A DNA stretch of 64,000 nt from Rhynchopus euleeides. Its lineage: Eukaryota > Euglenozoa > Diplonemea > Diplonemida > Diplonemidae. The DNA lies in contig OY723319.1 of NCBI GenBank assembly GCA_963210315.1, positions 558,001-622,000 on the forward strand. The letters run 5' to 3'. Made by a program: the position numbers and the translations under genes. Shown here piece by piece: positions 21,801 through 32,454 of the stretch (the first letter of the stretch is position 1; every line of letters starts with the position of its first letter). The notes beneath the pieces were generated by a model. The model saw nothing but the letters and a program-made list of their open reading frames with translations. It was not told the origin of the DNA and made no database searches.

Positions 21801-22383
21801 GGTCCGTCAGGTTGACGGTCGGGACCGAGGTCCTGAACTGCTTGCCCATCATCGCAACACCGTACTCCCCTGCAGCAATGTAGAAGATGGTGCCGGGGGA
21901 GCCGTCCCGCAGCGACTTGGCAAGGCTCCACAGCCGGGCTGACACGTGGTTGATGAACGACCCATCTGACTTGTTGAGTGTCGCAATCTCATCTGTGACA
22001 ATCGTCCGCAGCCGATCGGAGTCCTGCAATGATACCTGCATGTGTTTGTCGATGGTGCGCGTGGCACCGCTTGCGATGTACACCATCAGCTCCGAAGAGA
22101 CGCGGGTCAGGGAGTGCTGCGCCACCTCGTTGAGTGCGGAGGTAGACGCGTCCATCGTGGAGCGGGTGTCGCCAAGAGCCACGTCGCATGCCACGGTCCC
22201 CATCACCTCCGTCGACATCGCCGTGGCCAGGATGCAGAAGAGGCACATCAGCGCGATCACAGTCTGCACGCTCCACATCCGCCGCCACCAGAAGAGCTTG
22301 TCCTTGTCGACAGAGGTGACGCTTTCTGCATCATGTCGCTGCCGTGCGACATCGCCATCGACAGAGCTCAACGCATCAGTCAT
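18834..22383 (-). CDS. Receptor-type class III adenylyl cyclase with a second degenerate cyclase domain (cyclase 1)
   Basis: The predicted enzyme converts ATP to cAMP at the plasma membrane. Exon 1 is 22383-19885 and exon 2 is 19577-18834. A GT-AG intron of 307 bp (donor GTATGT) separates them in phase 0. I chose the ATG at 22383 (MTDALSS) because it matches the paralogue's start; the frame is open 43 codons further upstream. Numbering from that upstream ATG, membrane segments lie at about 80-99 and 525-546. They enclose a 425-residue ectodomain with many NxS/T sites, probably a Cache-like sensor. A HAMP-like linker precedes the cyclase domain (about 622-800). Metal ligands are Asp631 and Asp674; adenine-specifying Lys670 and Asp736 are present, as are Asn743 and Arg747, so the domain looks catalytically complete. 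Exon 2 encodes a second cyclase fold in which GD is GC and the Asn/Arg motif is lost. Confidence 0.85.
19578..19884 (-). other. Intron of cyclase 1
   Basis: The donor is CTG|GTATGT and the acceptor CCGCACAG|GTG. It lies in phase 0 between the codons for ...VCRL and VHDGRD.... The paralogue has an intron at the identical codon (39166-39465) with the same donor hexamer. This conservation supports the call strongly. Confidence 0.85.
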
Positions 22384-22512
22384 AATTCCGTGGTCACGTG
22401 CAGCAGCACGCCCACTGCCTGTAGTCGACAGTGTGGGGTGGTGAGGTGATGAGGTGATCATCCGGGCGGAGAGAGCGGGAGTTGCTTTGGGTCCAGGACA
22501 CACTGCGCGCAA

Positions 22513-23640
22513 AATTCAGACATCCTGGAAGAACGATGGGGGAAGATCGCAAGATACCAACTGAGCGAAAATGAGCGGCCTCACTGCCGCACGGGGAGAA
22601 GGGAGGGGGGCACTCATCACTTCGGCCATTCTTGGCTTCTTGCCAACAAACGGGAACGGCGCTGCCTTCTTGGCACGGTGGAGGCCCTGCCCAGCCTCGG
22701 GGCAGCTGCAGAAGCCACGACACGGCTGGTTCTGCAGCCAAATCCAGCCTTCTGGGGACAGCGCCGATGTGTAGCCACCACCGCAGGGATCTGCAGCAGG
22801 CAAAGGCATTGCAGGGCATCGCCCATGGATATGGTGGTGCCCCTGCAAGTCACTGAGAGTCTCGTGTATATTAGTAGGGTGGACGACTCGCCCAACTTTT
22901 CAGCTAAGCTACTGTGACAAAAAATATTGGCTTCAAAAAAAGAAATTCCTGGGTTTCTCGGCCACTTTTGAGGTAATTGCGCGACAGTCCTGAAGTTGGG
23001 AACCCCAAATGTGGAAAAGCAACACCGAAAACTCGATTTTCGGGCCCCACACTGTAGACACAATGTGAATTTTCGGGGGTACCTGGGACCCCCCGTGTTT
23101 AAGTCCCCCCCCTGGAGGCGACTTTCGGCCAGGGGGGGGCTTAAACACGGGGGTGGCACGGTGGAGACCAAGAAGACCTCTTCCGCTTCCGTCGTATGGG
23201 GGTGATTCCGGTCCGGATGGACTTTTGGCACCCCACTTTTCGACTCTGACAGCACCTGGAGGGCACCAGGTGGCCTAGCGGCCACCTGATGACCCTCCAG
23301 ACCAGCCCACTCCCGTGTTTAGGTCCACCTGTGCTTAAGTCCCCCCTGGGGGGACTTTTACACGGGTGGTCCCAGGTACGAGCAGTGATCTCGTGCCAGG
23401 GCTGGCATGGCCCGACCTCAACATTTTCCCATCACATGTTGTGGAGAGGCCAGACTATCTTCAGTAGACTTTGGGTTTTTGAGTTCGGCCGGGTGAAAAT
23501 GCGGCGTAGCGTGCGAAAATCCAACGCCACCATGAGAGGCAGGTGGATGAAGCTTGATGACTCAGTCGCGCCGAATCGTACCCAAGTGAAGGACTATCCC
23601 CTGGAATGCGACACAGCACCAACCGGTGTGAGACGTGCCT
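22513..23640. other. Gene-free spacer with short hairpin elements
   Basis: No gene is recognised upstream of cyclase 1. At 23091-23153 the sequence GTGTTTAAGTCCCCCCCCTGG is followed by its inverted copy, CCAGGGGGGGCTTAAACACG, forming a hairpin. A related one lies at 23311-23366. These look like small foldback elements. Confidence 0.5.
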
Positions 23641-23644
23641 TCAA

Positions 23645-24485
23645 AATCCTGAAGGATGTTCACCGACCAATAAAGCGACCAGATGGCGGTCCCAAATTTG
23701 GGACCGACCCATAAAGCGACCAGATGGTGGTCTCAAATTTGGGACCGACCGATAAAGCGACCAGATGGTGGTCCCAAATTTGGGACCGACCGAAAAATTG
23801 ACCAGAGGGCGGTCCCAAATTTGGGACCGACCAATAAAGCGACCAGATGGCGGTCCCAAATTTGGGACCGACCGAGAAAGCGACCAGATGGTGGTCCCAC
23901 AATTGGGACCGACCAAAAAAGCGACCAGATGGCGGTCCCAAAATTGGGACCGCCATCTGGTCGCTTTACGGGTCGGTCCCAAATTTGGGACCGCCATCTG
24001 GTCGCTTTATGGGTCGGTCCCAAATTTGGGACCACCATCTGGTCGCTTTATGGGTCGGTCCCAAATTTGGGACCACCATCTGGTCGCTTTCTCGGTCGGT
24101 CCCAAATTTGGGACCGCCATCTGGTCGCTTTGTTGGTCGGTCCCAAATTTGGGACCACCATCTGGTCGCTTTGTTGGTCGGTCCCAAATTTGGGACCGCC
24201 ATCTAGTCAATTTTTCGGTCGGTCCCAAATTTGGGACCACCATCTGGTCGCTTTCTCGGTCGGTCCCAAATTTGGGACCGCCATCTGGTCGCTTTATTGG
24301 TCGGTCCCAAATTTGGGACCACCATCTGGTCGCTTTCTCGGTCGGTCCCAAATTTGGGACCGCCATCTGGTCAATTTTTCGGTCGGTCCCAAATTTCGGA
24401 CGACCATCTGGTCGCTTTGTTGGTCGGTCCCTAATTTGGGACCACCATCTGGTCCATTTTTCGGTGGGTCCCAAGTTTGGGATGA
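23645..24485. repeat. Inverted array of a 41-bp tandem repeat containing the palindrome GGTCCCAAATTTGGGACC
   Basis: The unit is a CGGTCCCAAATTTGGGACCG palindrome followed by ACCNATAAAGCGACCAGATGG. About seven units run in one orientation (23645-23944), then about thirteen in the opposite orientation (23946-24485). The array as a whole is thus a giant palindrome with its centre near 23945. Units differ by single substitutions and by the variable linker (ATAAAGC, GAAAAAT, GAGAAAGC). Open frames of up to 346 codons on both strands arise only from the unit structure. Confidence 0.9.
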
Positions 24486-26086
24486 GGAACTCCGTGGGCA
24501 CCATTGGTCGCCCTTCGGTCGCCACCTGTTCAGACACCTTTTCAGGGGATTTGAGCCCCAGAGAGACCTCCTGGACCGGTTTTCTGGTGTTTTATGCTCT
24601 TCCCGACCCTGTCCTGGCCCACAATGTGGTCTGGAGCGAGGTTCTGCTGATTTCCGCCTGATGCGGACCCTCCTTTGGGGTCCTCCATTTATTTTGCGTC
24701 TGACCGTCGCCTTCCCCACCTAGTTCACGAGGGCAAGGTGAAAAACCGTTTTTTAACCCCAAAAATGGCATTTCCCGGGTGGCGACCTCTGGCGACCTCT
24801 GAAAAATGTGCCCAAAAAGTGATTTTTGGGACCTTGCGGACCTCGAAAACACAAAGGGAAAAAAAAATATTTTTTGTCACACCCCCTCTTGGGGCGGTAC
24901 GCCAGTCTAATATTAGTGTTGTTCGAGGCTTGTCCCGAGAAGGGGGTAGTAGTAGGGGGGGGGGGGGCTTCACACTGTATCGCTTTGCGACGATTTTTTC
25001 AGGTGGATATCTCTGGGCAGCGCGGCAGAAAAAACTGCCTCTCGGGCACCCTACCGCCCCCCCCCCCCCCACCCCCCCCCCAGCACCAGGCATGTCGCTA
25101 AGCGTCGACCGTCGACCCAGTGATTTTGGGTTTCCCCCCCCATAAAAAAGCGTCGACCCAGCGTCGACCCAGTGGACTGGGTTGACGCTTGGTCGAGGCT
25201 TGGAGCGTCGACCTAGTGGAACTGGGTTGCCATTCAAGCCTGGACCAAGCGTCAACCCATTTATTACACTGGGTCGACGCTAACCTAGCGTTGGCCCGGT
25301 TACACTGGGTCGACGCTCACCAAGCGTCGACCAAGCGTCAACCCACTTTCACTGGGTCGACGTCGAAGAGAGTATGGTTTTGCAGGAACAGATGCTCACT
25401 ACCGTGGCCTCCGGCGGCTGGGGGGCTCCGCCCCCCAGACCCCCCTGTGGCGTATGTCTCGTACTCAAGTCATTCGATTCCCACCGGGTCAGGGAATCCA
25501 CCCACTCCAGTAGCCTCAGGAGGACGCAGCCAACTCACACAGAATCTGTACGCCCACAGTGAACAGATGCTCACTACCGTGGCCTCCGGCGGCTGGGGGG
25601 CCCTGCCCCCCAGACCCCCCATCTCGCGTGCCCGTCTAGTAACCAAGTCCTTGCGCTTTGACGGCCGTGACATATCAGGGGGCAGCGTCGAAATCATGGT
25701 CCCGAAAGCCATTTTTTGGTTTCCTCCGGCACCCGACGGCACGAGCGGGAGAGGAACCACGGAAGGAACCCAGCGCCTCACACCGTGCCCACCTAGTGGT
25801 CCACCGATGGGAAAAATTGGCAACAACACGAGCGCGCGCGAGAAAAATTGACCCCTAGTGTTTTCCCCCCTGATCCCCCCCCAAAACAGGAGCGTCAACC
25901 CACCAAATCTCCAAAATCGAAAAGTTAGCGACAGGCCTGCCCAGCACGAAGTGTAGTTGGTTGTAGAACTGGCATGGAAGTGCATGTGAAGTGCTATTTT
26001 CGCATTACAGGGGGGGGTCAAATAAACGTACTAAGTACTACTATTCGGCGAACGGGCGGGCCTAAATCGACCTCGCCAAAATAGTA
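24486..26086. other. No gene; GCGTCGACC repeats and a duplicated GC-rich segment
   Basis: Between 25095 and 25365 the motif AAGCGTCGACCCA and its inverse occur more than ten times in both orientations. A segment GAACAGATGCTCACTACCGT followed by GGCCTCCGGCGGCTGGGGGG occurs at 25386-25444 and again at 25561-25621. Fragments of it recur near 32060-32110 and 32230-32260. The ends of the AAGTACTACTATTCGG family appear at 26033-26050. No protein domain is seen. Confidence 0.5.
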
Positions 26087-26611
26087 CCGTAAACAGAATA
26101 AATCTGAACCGTAAAAAAGGTCCAATCCACCTCCAGACCCCCCCCGAGGTCCAGAATTTGTCCGGTCCAGACCAGTTTGGGGGACTTGGCGATACATGGC
26201 GATTTCTCACACGGTGGACCCCCACCCCCTGGAGCGGGGGTCTGGGGCGGGGTCAGAGCGACCCCCGCTATTGGGGGTCTGGACCCCCGATATCGGGAGT
26301 CTGCACTGCCTATTATTGGTGCCCATACGACCCCCGATAGTGGGGTTCAGACCCCCACTCGTGGGGGTCCAGATCAGTCAAGGGGCCGAAGGGGAAGGGG
26401 GTCCAGATCAGTCAAGGGGCTGGGGAAGTCCCGTTCACGCTTGTGAACGCTTCCCGCGGGAGCAGAAACCCGGTGACCTTGGGGGGAACAGCAAACCACT
26501 CTGGACCGGAAAAAAGGTCCAATCGGTTTGAACCCCCGGGGTCCAGAATTTTTACGGTCCAGCATTATTACGTCCAGGACTTCTTACGGTCCAGATTTAT
26601 TCTGTTTACGG
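26087..26611. mobile_element. TA-flanked MITE (family F) related to family E
   Basis: Inverted termini CCGTAAACAGAATAAATCTG are flanked by TA at 26085-26086 and 26612-26613. Inside the ends a CCGTAANNNNNCTGGA motif is iterated, as ACGTAAATATTNTGGA is in family E. The core has ACCCCCGATATCGGGGGTC-like palindromes. It has no gene. Confidence 0.75.
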
Positions 26612-28337
26612 TATAAAATACTTTGCGAGCGAATAGACGTACGTAGTACGTCTATTCAACTTTTCCTTAAAACGCTGTTTGCAGGGCTCTGCGGGGCTAT
26701 TTGGTCCACCAGGGGCGCGCTGGTCACTGCTGCGTGCCCTGGTCCGGATCACTTCGTTGAAGGAAGGCCGGGGAGCACCTGGCTGTGGCCCATCCTCTTG
26801 AGGCATTCCGTGAGCAGATGAAAGCATCCGACGTCGTCATTATATCGACACCAGCCGAAGATATTGGCCCTGTTGGTGGATGTCACAGGTCTACGGTGAG
26901 CTTTGTCTGGGGCGGTGGTGGTGGGGAAGGGAATGCGCGGCGGGCTTCAGCAGTGGTTCTGATGCCTCATGATGATGAGCTTGCGGGTTTACGGGGCCCG
27001 TGCACCCTGGTTCCCCGAAGTGGCACCAATAGACCTTGTCCCCATTCCTTGCCCCAAAGTTTGCGAATTTGTGTGCCCCCTCCACTGGCAGGCGGTCCTC
27101 CAAAAAGAAAATCTCAAAAAAAACGAGATATTTCCCAAAAAAACGGGTGTACAAAGTAAGTACTTGTATTCAACGGCCCAACGTGCCCCAGAGCCCCAAA
27201 AAAATAAGTACTACTATTCGGCTAAGGAGGATCCTTGAAATCGGTAGTGGACAGTAGCGGACAGGGCGGACATTTCCTTGTGGAAAAAGTGCCCGAAAAA
27301 AAAAATTCGAAAAGGTCCCCCTTACAGAATTAGCCTTTTTTCAAAAAATCGGAAAATTTCGGACCGCAATTTGTACCCAAGAAAGTGCCGAATTTTCGGA
27401 CGTGGTCCGATTTGAACGATTTCCGTGCCTCTTGCAACCCCCATGAGGGGGGGGCTGCTGTTTCGGGTTCTTCCGGTGGTACATGCTGGGGTGTCAGGAC
27501 AGGTAATCCTGCTCGCTGTACCCGGTGATCCCTGACGCAGCCAGGAAGTGGAGAGCCTTGGAACCCTGGTTGAGGCCTGTAACACCCGGCCTTCCTGCCA
27601 CTTGTGGCATTGTGGAGTGGAGGTGGATATGGAGAAGGTTCTCTCTCCGTCCGGTCGAGCACAACCGTCCTCTCCAGCCAGGGGTCATCTACTTTCCAAA
27701 CAAGGGCCAGGAACATGCTCAAACAAACTAATTGATCAGAAAATCTGGCTTGCCGTGGAATCATTGAGCAAAATTTGGGGAGTGATGGGTGCCCCATTGC
27801 TGCATATGACATGTCCATTTTTGACGATTTTTGGGCAGAATTTGGTGCGTGGGACCTTTCGATTTTCATGAATTTTTCGGAATTTCGTGGGGACCGGTAC
27901 CCCATTTGAGGGCCAAAAATCTCATTTCCGAGGCCTGGGAATGGTCGCAGTGGCCTCAGATGTCCAAAAACGTTCAATTGACCTCTCCTCGAAAAAAAAT
28001 TCGAAAGGTCCCCCCTACTGGCACCCCGGATTAGGACATGTCTCTGGGGGTGTCCGGGGGGCATTTTTGGCCCATTTTTGGCTGGGGAAAATGGGCCATT
28101 TTTCACGATTTTTTCGGTTTTTTGTCCGGACCGGCACCGCATTTGAGGGGCCAAAATCTGATTTCCGAGGCCCGGGAATGGCCGCAGTGGCTTCATTTGG
28201 CCAAAAACGTTCAATTTACCCTTCCCCAAAAAAAAATTCGAAAGGGTCCCCCTACAAATCGCCGGTCTTAGGAAATTTTTTTTTGGGCACCCAGATTTCA
28301 AAAATTTTCAAACTATTTTCTGGACCAAAAATCAAAC
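26612..28337. repeat. Gene-free region with degenerate ~240-bp tandem repeat
   Basis: Copies of AAGTACTACTATTCGG-type sequence occur at 26627-26660, 27150-27170 and 27205-27225. A roughly 240-bp unit, ending AAAAATTCGAAAGGTCCCCC, is present at about 27830-28020 and 28060-28255, with a fragment near 27300. The 323-codon minus-strand frame over this unit merely reflects the duplication. Confidence 0.5.
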
Positions 28338-28339
28338 TA

Positions 28340-28669
28340 CCGTATACGTAAATATTTTGGAACGTAAATATTATGGAACGTAAATATTATGGAACGCTGG
28401 TGGGTGGGCGTTCCAGATTTTTTTCGTTCCATAATATTTACAGGGCTTTCTGCGACTCGGGGACTTGGACCAGGTGATCGGACGGCGTACAGAGTCCCTG
28501 ACGAGACCTACTCGTGCACTTTTCGCGCGATTCCTGACGCAAGCCGTCCTCACCACCGAGTGGCCCAACTGGCCCTGTAAATATTTTGGAACGTAAATAT
28601 TATGGAACGGACCGGCCAAAAATGGGCCCGTTCCATAATATTTACGTTCCATAATATTTACGTATACGG
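28340..28669. mobile_element. TA-flanked MITE (family E), copy 2
   Basis: This 330-bp copy has the same termini (CCGTATACGTAAATATT), iterated ACGTAAATATTATGGA ends and core as the element at 1668-2012. It is flanked by TA at 28338-28339 and 28670-28671. The cores are more than 95% alike by eye, so both copies are recent. Confidence 0.88.
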
Positions 28670-28671
28670 TA

Positions 28672-29120
28672 TTGAGGTCCTGGCCGGACATGTCCGGGGG
28701 GGGGTCAAAATTGGATTTCCCGAATTTCCGGGTCCGGACATGTCCGCCCGGACATCCGGACACCAGAAAATGTCCGCCCGGACATGTCCGCCCTGTCCGG
28801 GGCGGACATTTCTGGATGTCCGGATGTCCGGGCGGACATGTCCGGGCGGGAAATTCGGGAAATGTCCGGGGGGGGGGGGGGGGGGGGGGGGGGTCAAAAT
28901 TGGACCCGGACATCCGGACACCCGGATTTCCGGGTCCGGGCATGTCCGCCCTGTCCGCCCTGAAATCGCCTAAGGGGCCGGGGGAAATCCAGGAAATTCG
29001 GGAAATCCAGGAATATGAAGAATCCTCCTAAGTACTACTATTCAACTAAGTACGTTTATTCGACCCCCCCCCCCTGTAATGCCTTGGGAAGAGGGAACAG
29101 GGGGAGAGGGGGGGGGGGGG
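28672..29120. repeat. Array of GGACATGTCC-type palindromes plus a long G run
   Basis: From 28685 to 28960 the sequence is built of GTCCGGACATGTCCGCCCGG modules in both orientations, interrupted by a run of about 24 G (28867-28892). Repeats of AAGTACTACTATTC follow at 29029-29060. No complete element ends were found and no gene is present. Confidence 0.55.
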
Positions 29121-29121
29121 G

Positions 29122-30771
29122 CTAGGGGGGGTCGAAAGCCCCCTTTTTTTGTCCCAAAGTGGTGCTTTTCGACATAGCAGCCGCGGCCCTCTATTTGACC
29201 TTCTGACCCCTCAGAACCCACCATACCCCGGTTTTTGGGCGAGGGGGCCCGGTGCCTGCGCGCGTCCTTTCGTACTGAGGCTGCTTGGTGGGGCTAGCGC
29301 AGCAGGTTCTACTTTTGCTCCGTCGGGCTCTTAGCTTAGAGGTTTTTGGGCCCAATGAGTCCGATTTTCGGGTTCCCGAGCCCCGGAAAGTCGAATTTTG
29401 ATGATGTCAAAATTTTGTCCCCTATACTGCACCTCAGGGTCATGGCACGTACGCCTGCCACGGGCAGATAGTAAAACATTATCATCCTGGGACGTCCGAG
29501 CGCACGCCATGCTGCGGCTGTGATTTTGTGATGCACCCGCTCATCCGCGCTACAAATAACGTCGTATCTCAATGCTTTGGGCAGTGAGAGAAGATGGCAG
29601 CGAATACTGCCATCTGACACAGTCGTTGGGCGGCCTGCTGCACTGGAAGGCAGAACTCGGAGCTGCCAGGAACAGGGAGGACGCCGTCGTACCCGACAGT
29701 GATGCACTAATGGTGATTCTCTCTTACAAGGCAGGTACACCTTGCCACTGCTGCTGTTATCTGAGAAACATTTCTCCTGTGGATGCAGACAGTCAAACGA
29801 GGTGAAGAGCGCAGCGAGTACGTAGCTGCAGCACAGAGGTGCGCCCTATCTTATCATCAAGGGTCACTTCCGGGCGCTCAAGACCAGGGTCCTGTGGGAC
29901 CCTGGTCTCAGAACAGTGTCCGGGTATTTATGCTGCAGTGCAGCACGCGCCTTATGGAACGATGAGTGCGCAGAACTGGCTAAGGAAGCTGCAAAGGATA
30001 TGCTTGGGACAGTCAAGTGTCCTCCATACGATGAGACGAGGAAGGGGGTCAAGGAATCACACAGTGCAACTCCCGCAACGACGATTACACAGAAGAAGTG
30101 CGCGCTTTGAATGCACGTCCTGAATAATCAGAGTCATTGGTCCTGCACGCCTTGCTCAGCAAGCCATGAGCAAGTCGTGAGGGTTGGTTCGCAAACCCCC
30201 CTCCCGACGGAGGAGACCTTTCAACTTACAAAGAGTTCGTTGGCCAGACCAGCATCTCAGTGTCGGAGTAGTGGCCAGTTCTGCCGCCTGTCCCTTGCAG
30301 CCAAGTTCCGCACACTGTGAAAGTTGATGACAGTTCCCGCGATGCATCAGTAGGCATCTTTGCACGATCTGGCAGTGTATACAGAAGCAGAAACGGGAAG
30401 GAGATAGTGGCTGCCCGTGTTCGATATTTTGGTGCGACGCTGGAGTGAGAAGAGGGTCAAAAGATGCGGTATTGGCACCTATGGAGGTTCTTAATGACGC
30501 AGGGGAGGAAGGGGTGGAGGAGGTCAAGGAAGTGGGCGTGCATATGGACTGACGGTGTACTGGTAAACCTGTGCGTGACCCTGAGGTGCAGTATAGGGGA
30601 CAAAATTTTGACATCATCAAAATTCGACTTTCCGGGGCTCGGGAACCCGAAAATCGGACTCATTGGGCCCAAAAACCGGGGTATGGTGGGTTCTGGGGGG
30701 TCAGAAAGTCAAATCGAGGGCCGCGGCTGCTATGTCGAAAAGCACCACTTTGGGACAGGCTTTCGACCCGC
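29122..30771. mobile_element. Element P: long-inverted-repeat element bounded by CTAGG
   Basis: The left end is CTAGGGGGGGTCGAAAGCC (29122) and the right end GGCTTTCGACCCGCCCTAGG (to 30777). Inverted arms continue inward: 29151-29442 pairs with 30576-30756, apart from a 100-bp insertion in the left arm (29241-29340). The centre (29443-30575) has only short open frames and no recognised domain. Confidence 0.7.
29241..29340. mobile_element. 100-bp insertion with 11-bp direct repeats
   Basis: The segment interrupts the left arm of element P and is absent from the right arm. It is flanked by GGTTTTTGGGC at 29230-29240 and 29341-29351, which looks like an 11-bp target duplication. Its minus strand contains AGTACGAAAGGA (29265-29276), resembling the sarcin-ricin loop of large-subunit rRNA. 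The rest does not match rRNA that I recognise. It may be a short retro-inserted RNA fragment. Confidence 0.5.
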
Positions 30772-30777
30772 CCTAGG

Positions 30778-31195
30778 GCTATGATGGGAAGGAAACGCGT
30801 TTCCATCGAAAAATCGAAAATAAGGAAACGGAAACGGATACGGAAACGGAAACGTTTCCTTATTTTGAGGAAACGCCCTCTTTGCACTGGGGAAGCAGGG
30901 GAAACAACACACGTTTACCACAGTCGCTTGGACTTCCCCTGGTCTGACCGAGGATCTCCGGACCGGTCCACACTGAAGCCGCGCTTCTTCGAAGTCTTGG
31001 GGGCGGGTTTGGGTGGCCTGTTCCTTCGGTGTGGTGGCCTTTTGTTCGTGCTGGTGTGTGTTGAAAACTTTTTCAGTGCAAAATACACAGGCGTTTCCTT
31101 CGGAAAGAAACGCGTTTCCTTCCCGAAATCGAAAATATGGAAACGGGAACGGGAACGGAAACGGAAACGTTTCCACGTTTCCTTCCCATCATAGC
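30778..31195. mobile_element. Element G: MITE with GGAAACG arrays between CCTAGG sites
   Basis: Inverted ends GCTATGATGGGAAGGAAACG lie immediately inside CCTAGG at 30772-30777 and 31196-31201. GGAAACG is repeated about eight times inside the left end and six times inside the right. The centre has no recognised gene. Confidence 0.75.
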
Positions 31196-31201
31196 CCTAG
31201 G

Positions 31202-32448
31202 CATACAGTGCATCCGAATCGGTTATCGGGCATTATCGGATTTTCGGGCAAAATCCCAAATTATCGGATCCGAATCGGACATTATCGGGCATTATCGGAC
31301 GATTATCGGATGATTATCGGACATTATCGGATATTATCGGACAACCGATAATCATCCGATAATCAGTGTTCGTGTGCGTTGTGGGCACCAGAACACCCTC
31401 TTTCCCCTTTTTGTCGATATTTCTGCCTCACGAGAAACCCCCCAGACCCCGCGTTTGATATTTTTTTTGAGTTTTAGTGGAGTCGTGCAGCCGCAGCTCA
31501 TCAGAGCTGCCAGCTGATTTGCACACTGAGGGTGCACCCGAGGGAGCTCGTCCTGCACCGACCCCCGCTCCACCACCGCGTCGCGCGCTTCCGTCGGGAG
31601 GCTCCCGACCACCCTCACCGCGGAGTCAGCGGTGCTGGCGCCCTTGTCCTTCAGGAACTGCAGGTGTCCCTGGGGCGTTGGTTTTCTATGGCCACGGTAG
31701 TGAACATCTGTTCATTGCGGACGGACAGAATCATGTAACTTGAAAGGACTTGGGCACCAGACATACGCCACAGGGGGGGTCTGGGCGGAGCAATACATCG
31801 TACTTTGGGGAAGGTCGTTGTGGTCTCTTTCTGACACTTCCTTCCTCGAGCATTCGCCGTACCCTGATCCTCGTGATCCCGTGGGCTCTTTCACCACCCA
31901 CCCACCCCTTCGGTGGGTGGGGGCCGAGCCCAGATTTTTTTAAACCAACTTCGTCCCCTTGGGCGAAGTTGTTGGGTGAAGTTGGGACGAAGTAAATCTG
32001 AAGATTAATTCTTTTAGCGAAGTTGGGCCCAACTTCACCCCGAGCGAACGGCCTGCTTTCCGGAGGGGGCCACCAGGGGGGTCTGGGGAGCTTCGCCCAC
32101 CAGACCTGTGGCATGTATCTGGAGACTACCTTGTCTTGTGCTGCGCGGTAATGCGGAGTCATATCGGGTGATGGAGACCGGGCGGCCTCAGTAAGCTGGA
32201 CGCAGCAAGCCTACCCAATCTGGACGCCCGCAAGGAACAGATGTTCACTACTGTCCTTCGGTCGAAGGCTCGCTTGCCAGGGGGTTGTAACAACCCTAAC
32301 CCTGATCAGGCAGAATATTGGTCACATTTTCTGGTTGAAAAACCCACCCAAAAAAAATTATCGGATGATTATCGGATCCGATAATCGTCCGATAATCATC
32401 CGATAATCGTCCGATAATGTATCGGATCCGATTCGGATGCACTGTATG
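31202..32448. mobile_element. Element H: element with ATTATCGG arrays between CCTAGG sites
   Basis: Inverted ends CATACAGTGCATCCGAATCGG lie between CCTAGG at 31196-31201 and 32449-32454. Subterminal arrays of CATTATCGGA / GATAATCATCC occupy 31225-31370 and 32350-32420. The core contains a GAAGTTGGG / TTCGTCCC repeat cluster (31940-32045) and pieces of the 25.4-kb repeat. No gene is recognised. Confidence 0.75.
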
Positions 32449-32454
32449 CCTAGG

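Noticed and set aside
19816-22449. Plus-strand frames of up to 210 codons across the cyclase genes
   Set aside because: They are antisense shadows of the GC-rich cyclase coding sequence. The same happens opposite cyclase 2 and the protease.
23683-24723. 346-codon and other open frames in both orientations
   Set aside because: They come from the 41-bp tandem unit, and the translations repeat the unit on both strands. No domain or start context supports a gene.
27330-28301. 323-codon minus-strand frame with an internal duplication
   Set aside because: The duplication follows a degenerate ~240-bp DNA repeat. The composition is erratic and no domain is visible.
29241-29340. Large-subunit rRNA gene fragment
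   Set aside because: Only a 12-base sarcin-ricin-like match is convincing. The flanking bases do not fit rRNA that I recognise, so I kept it as an insertion only.
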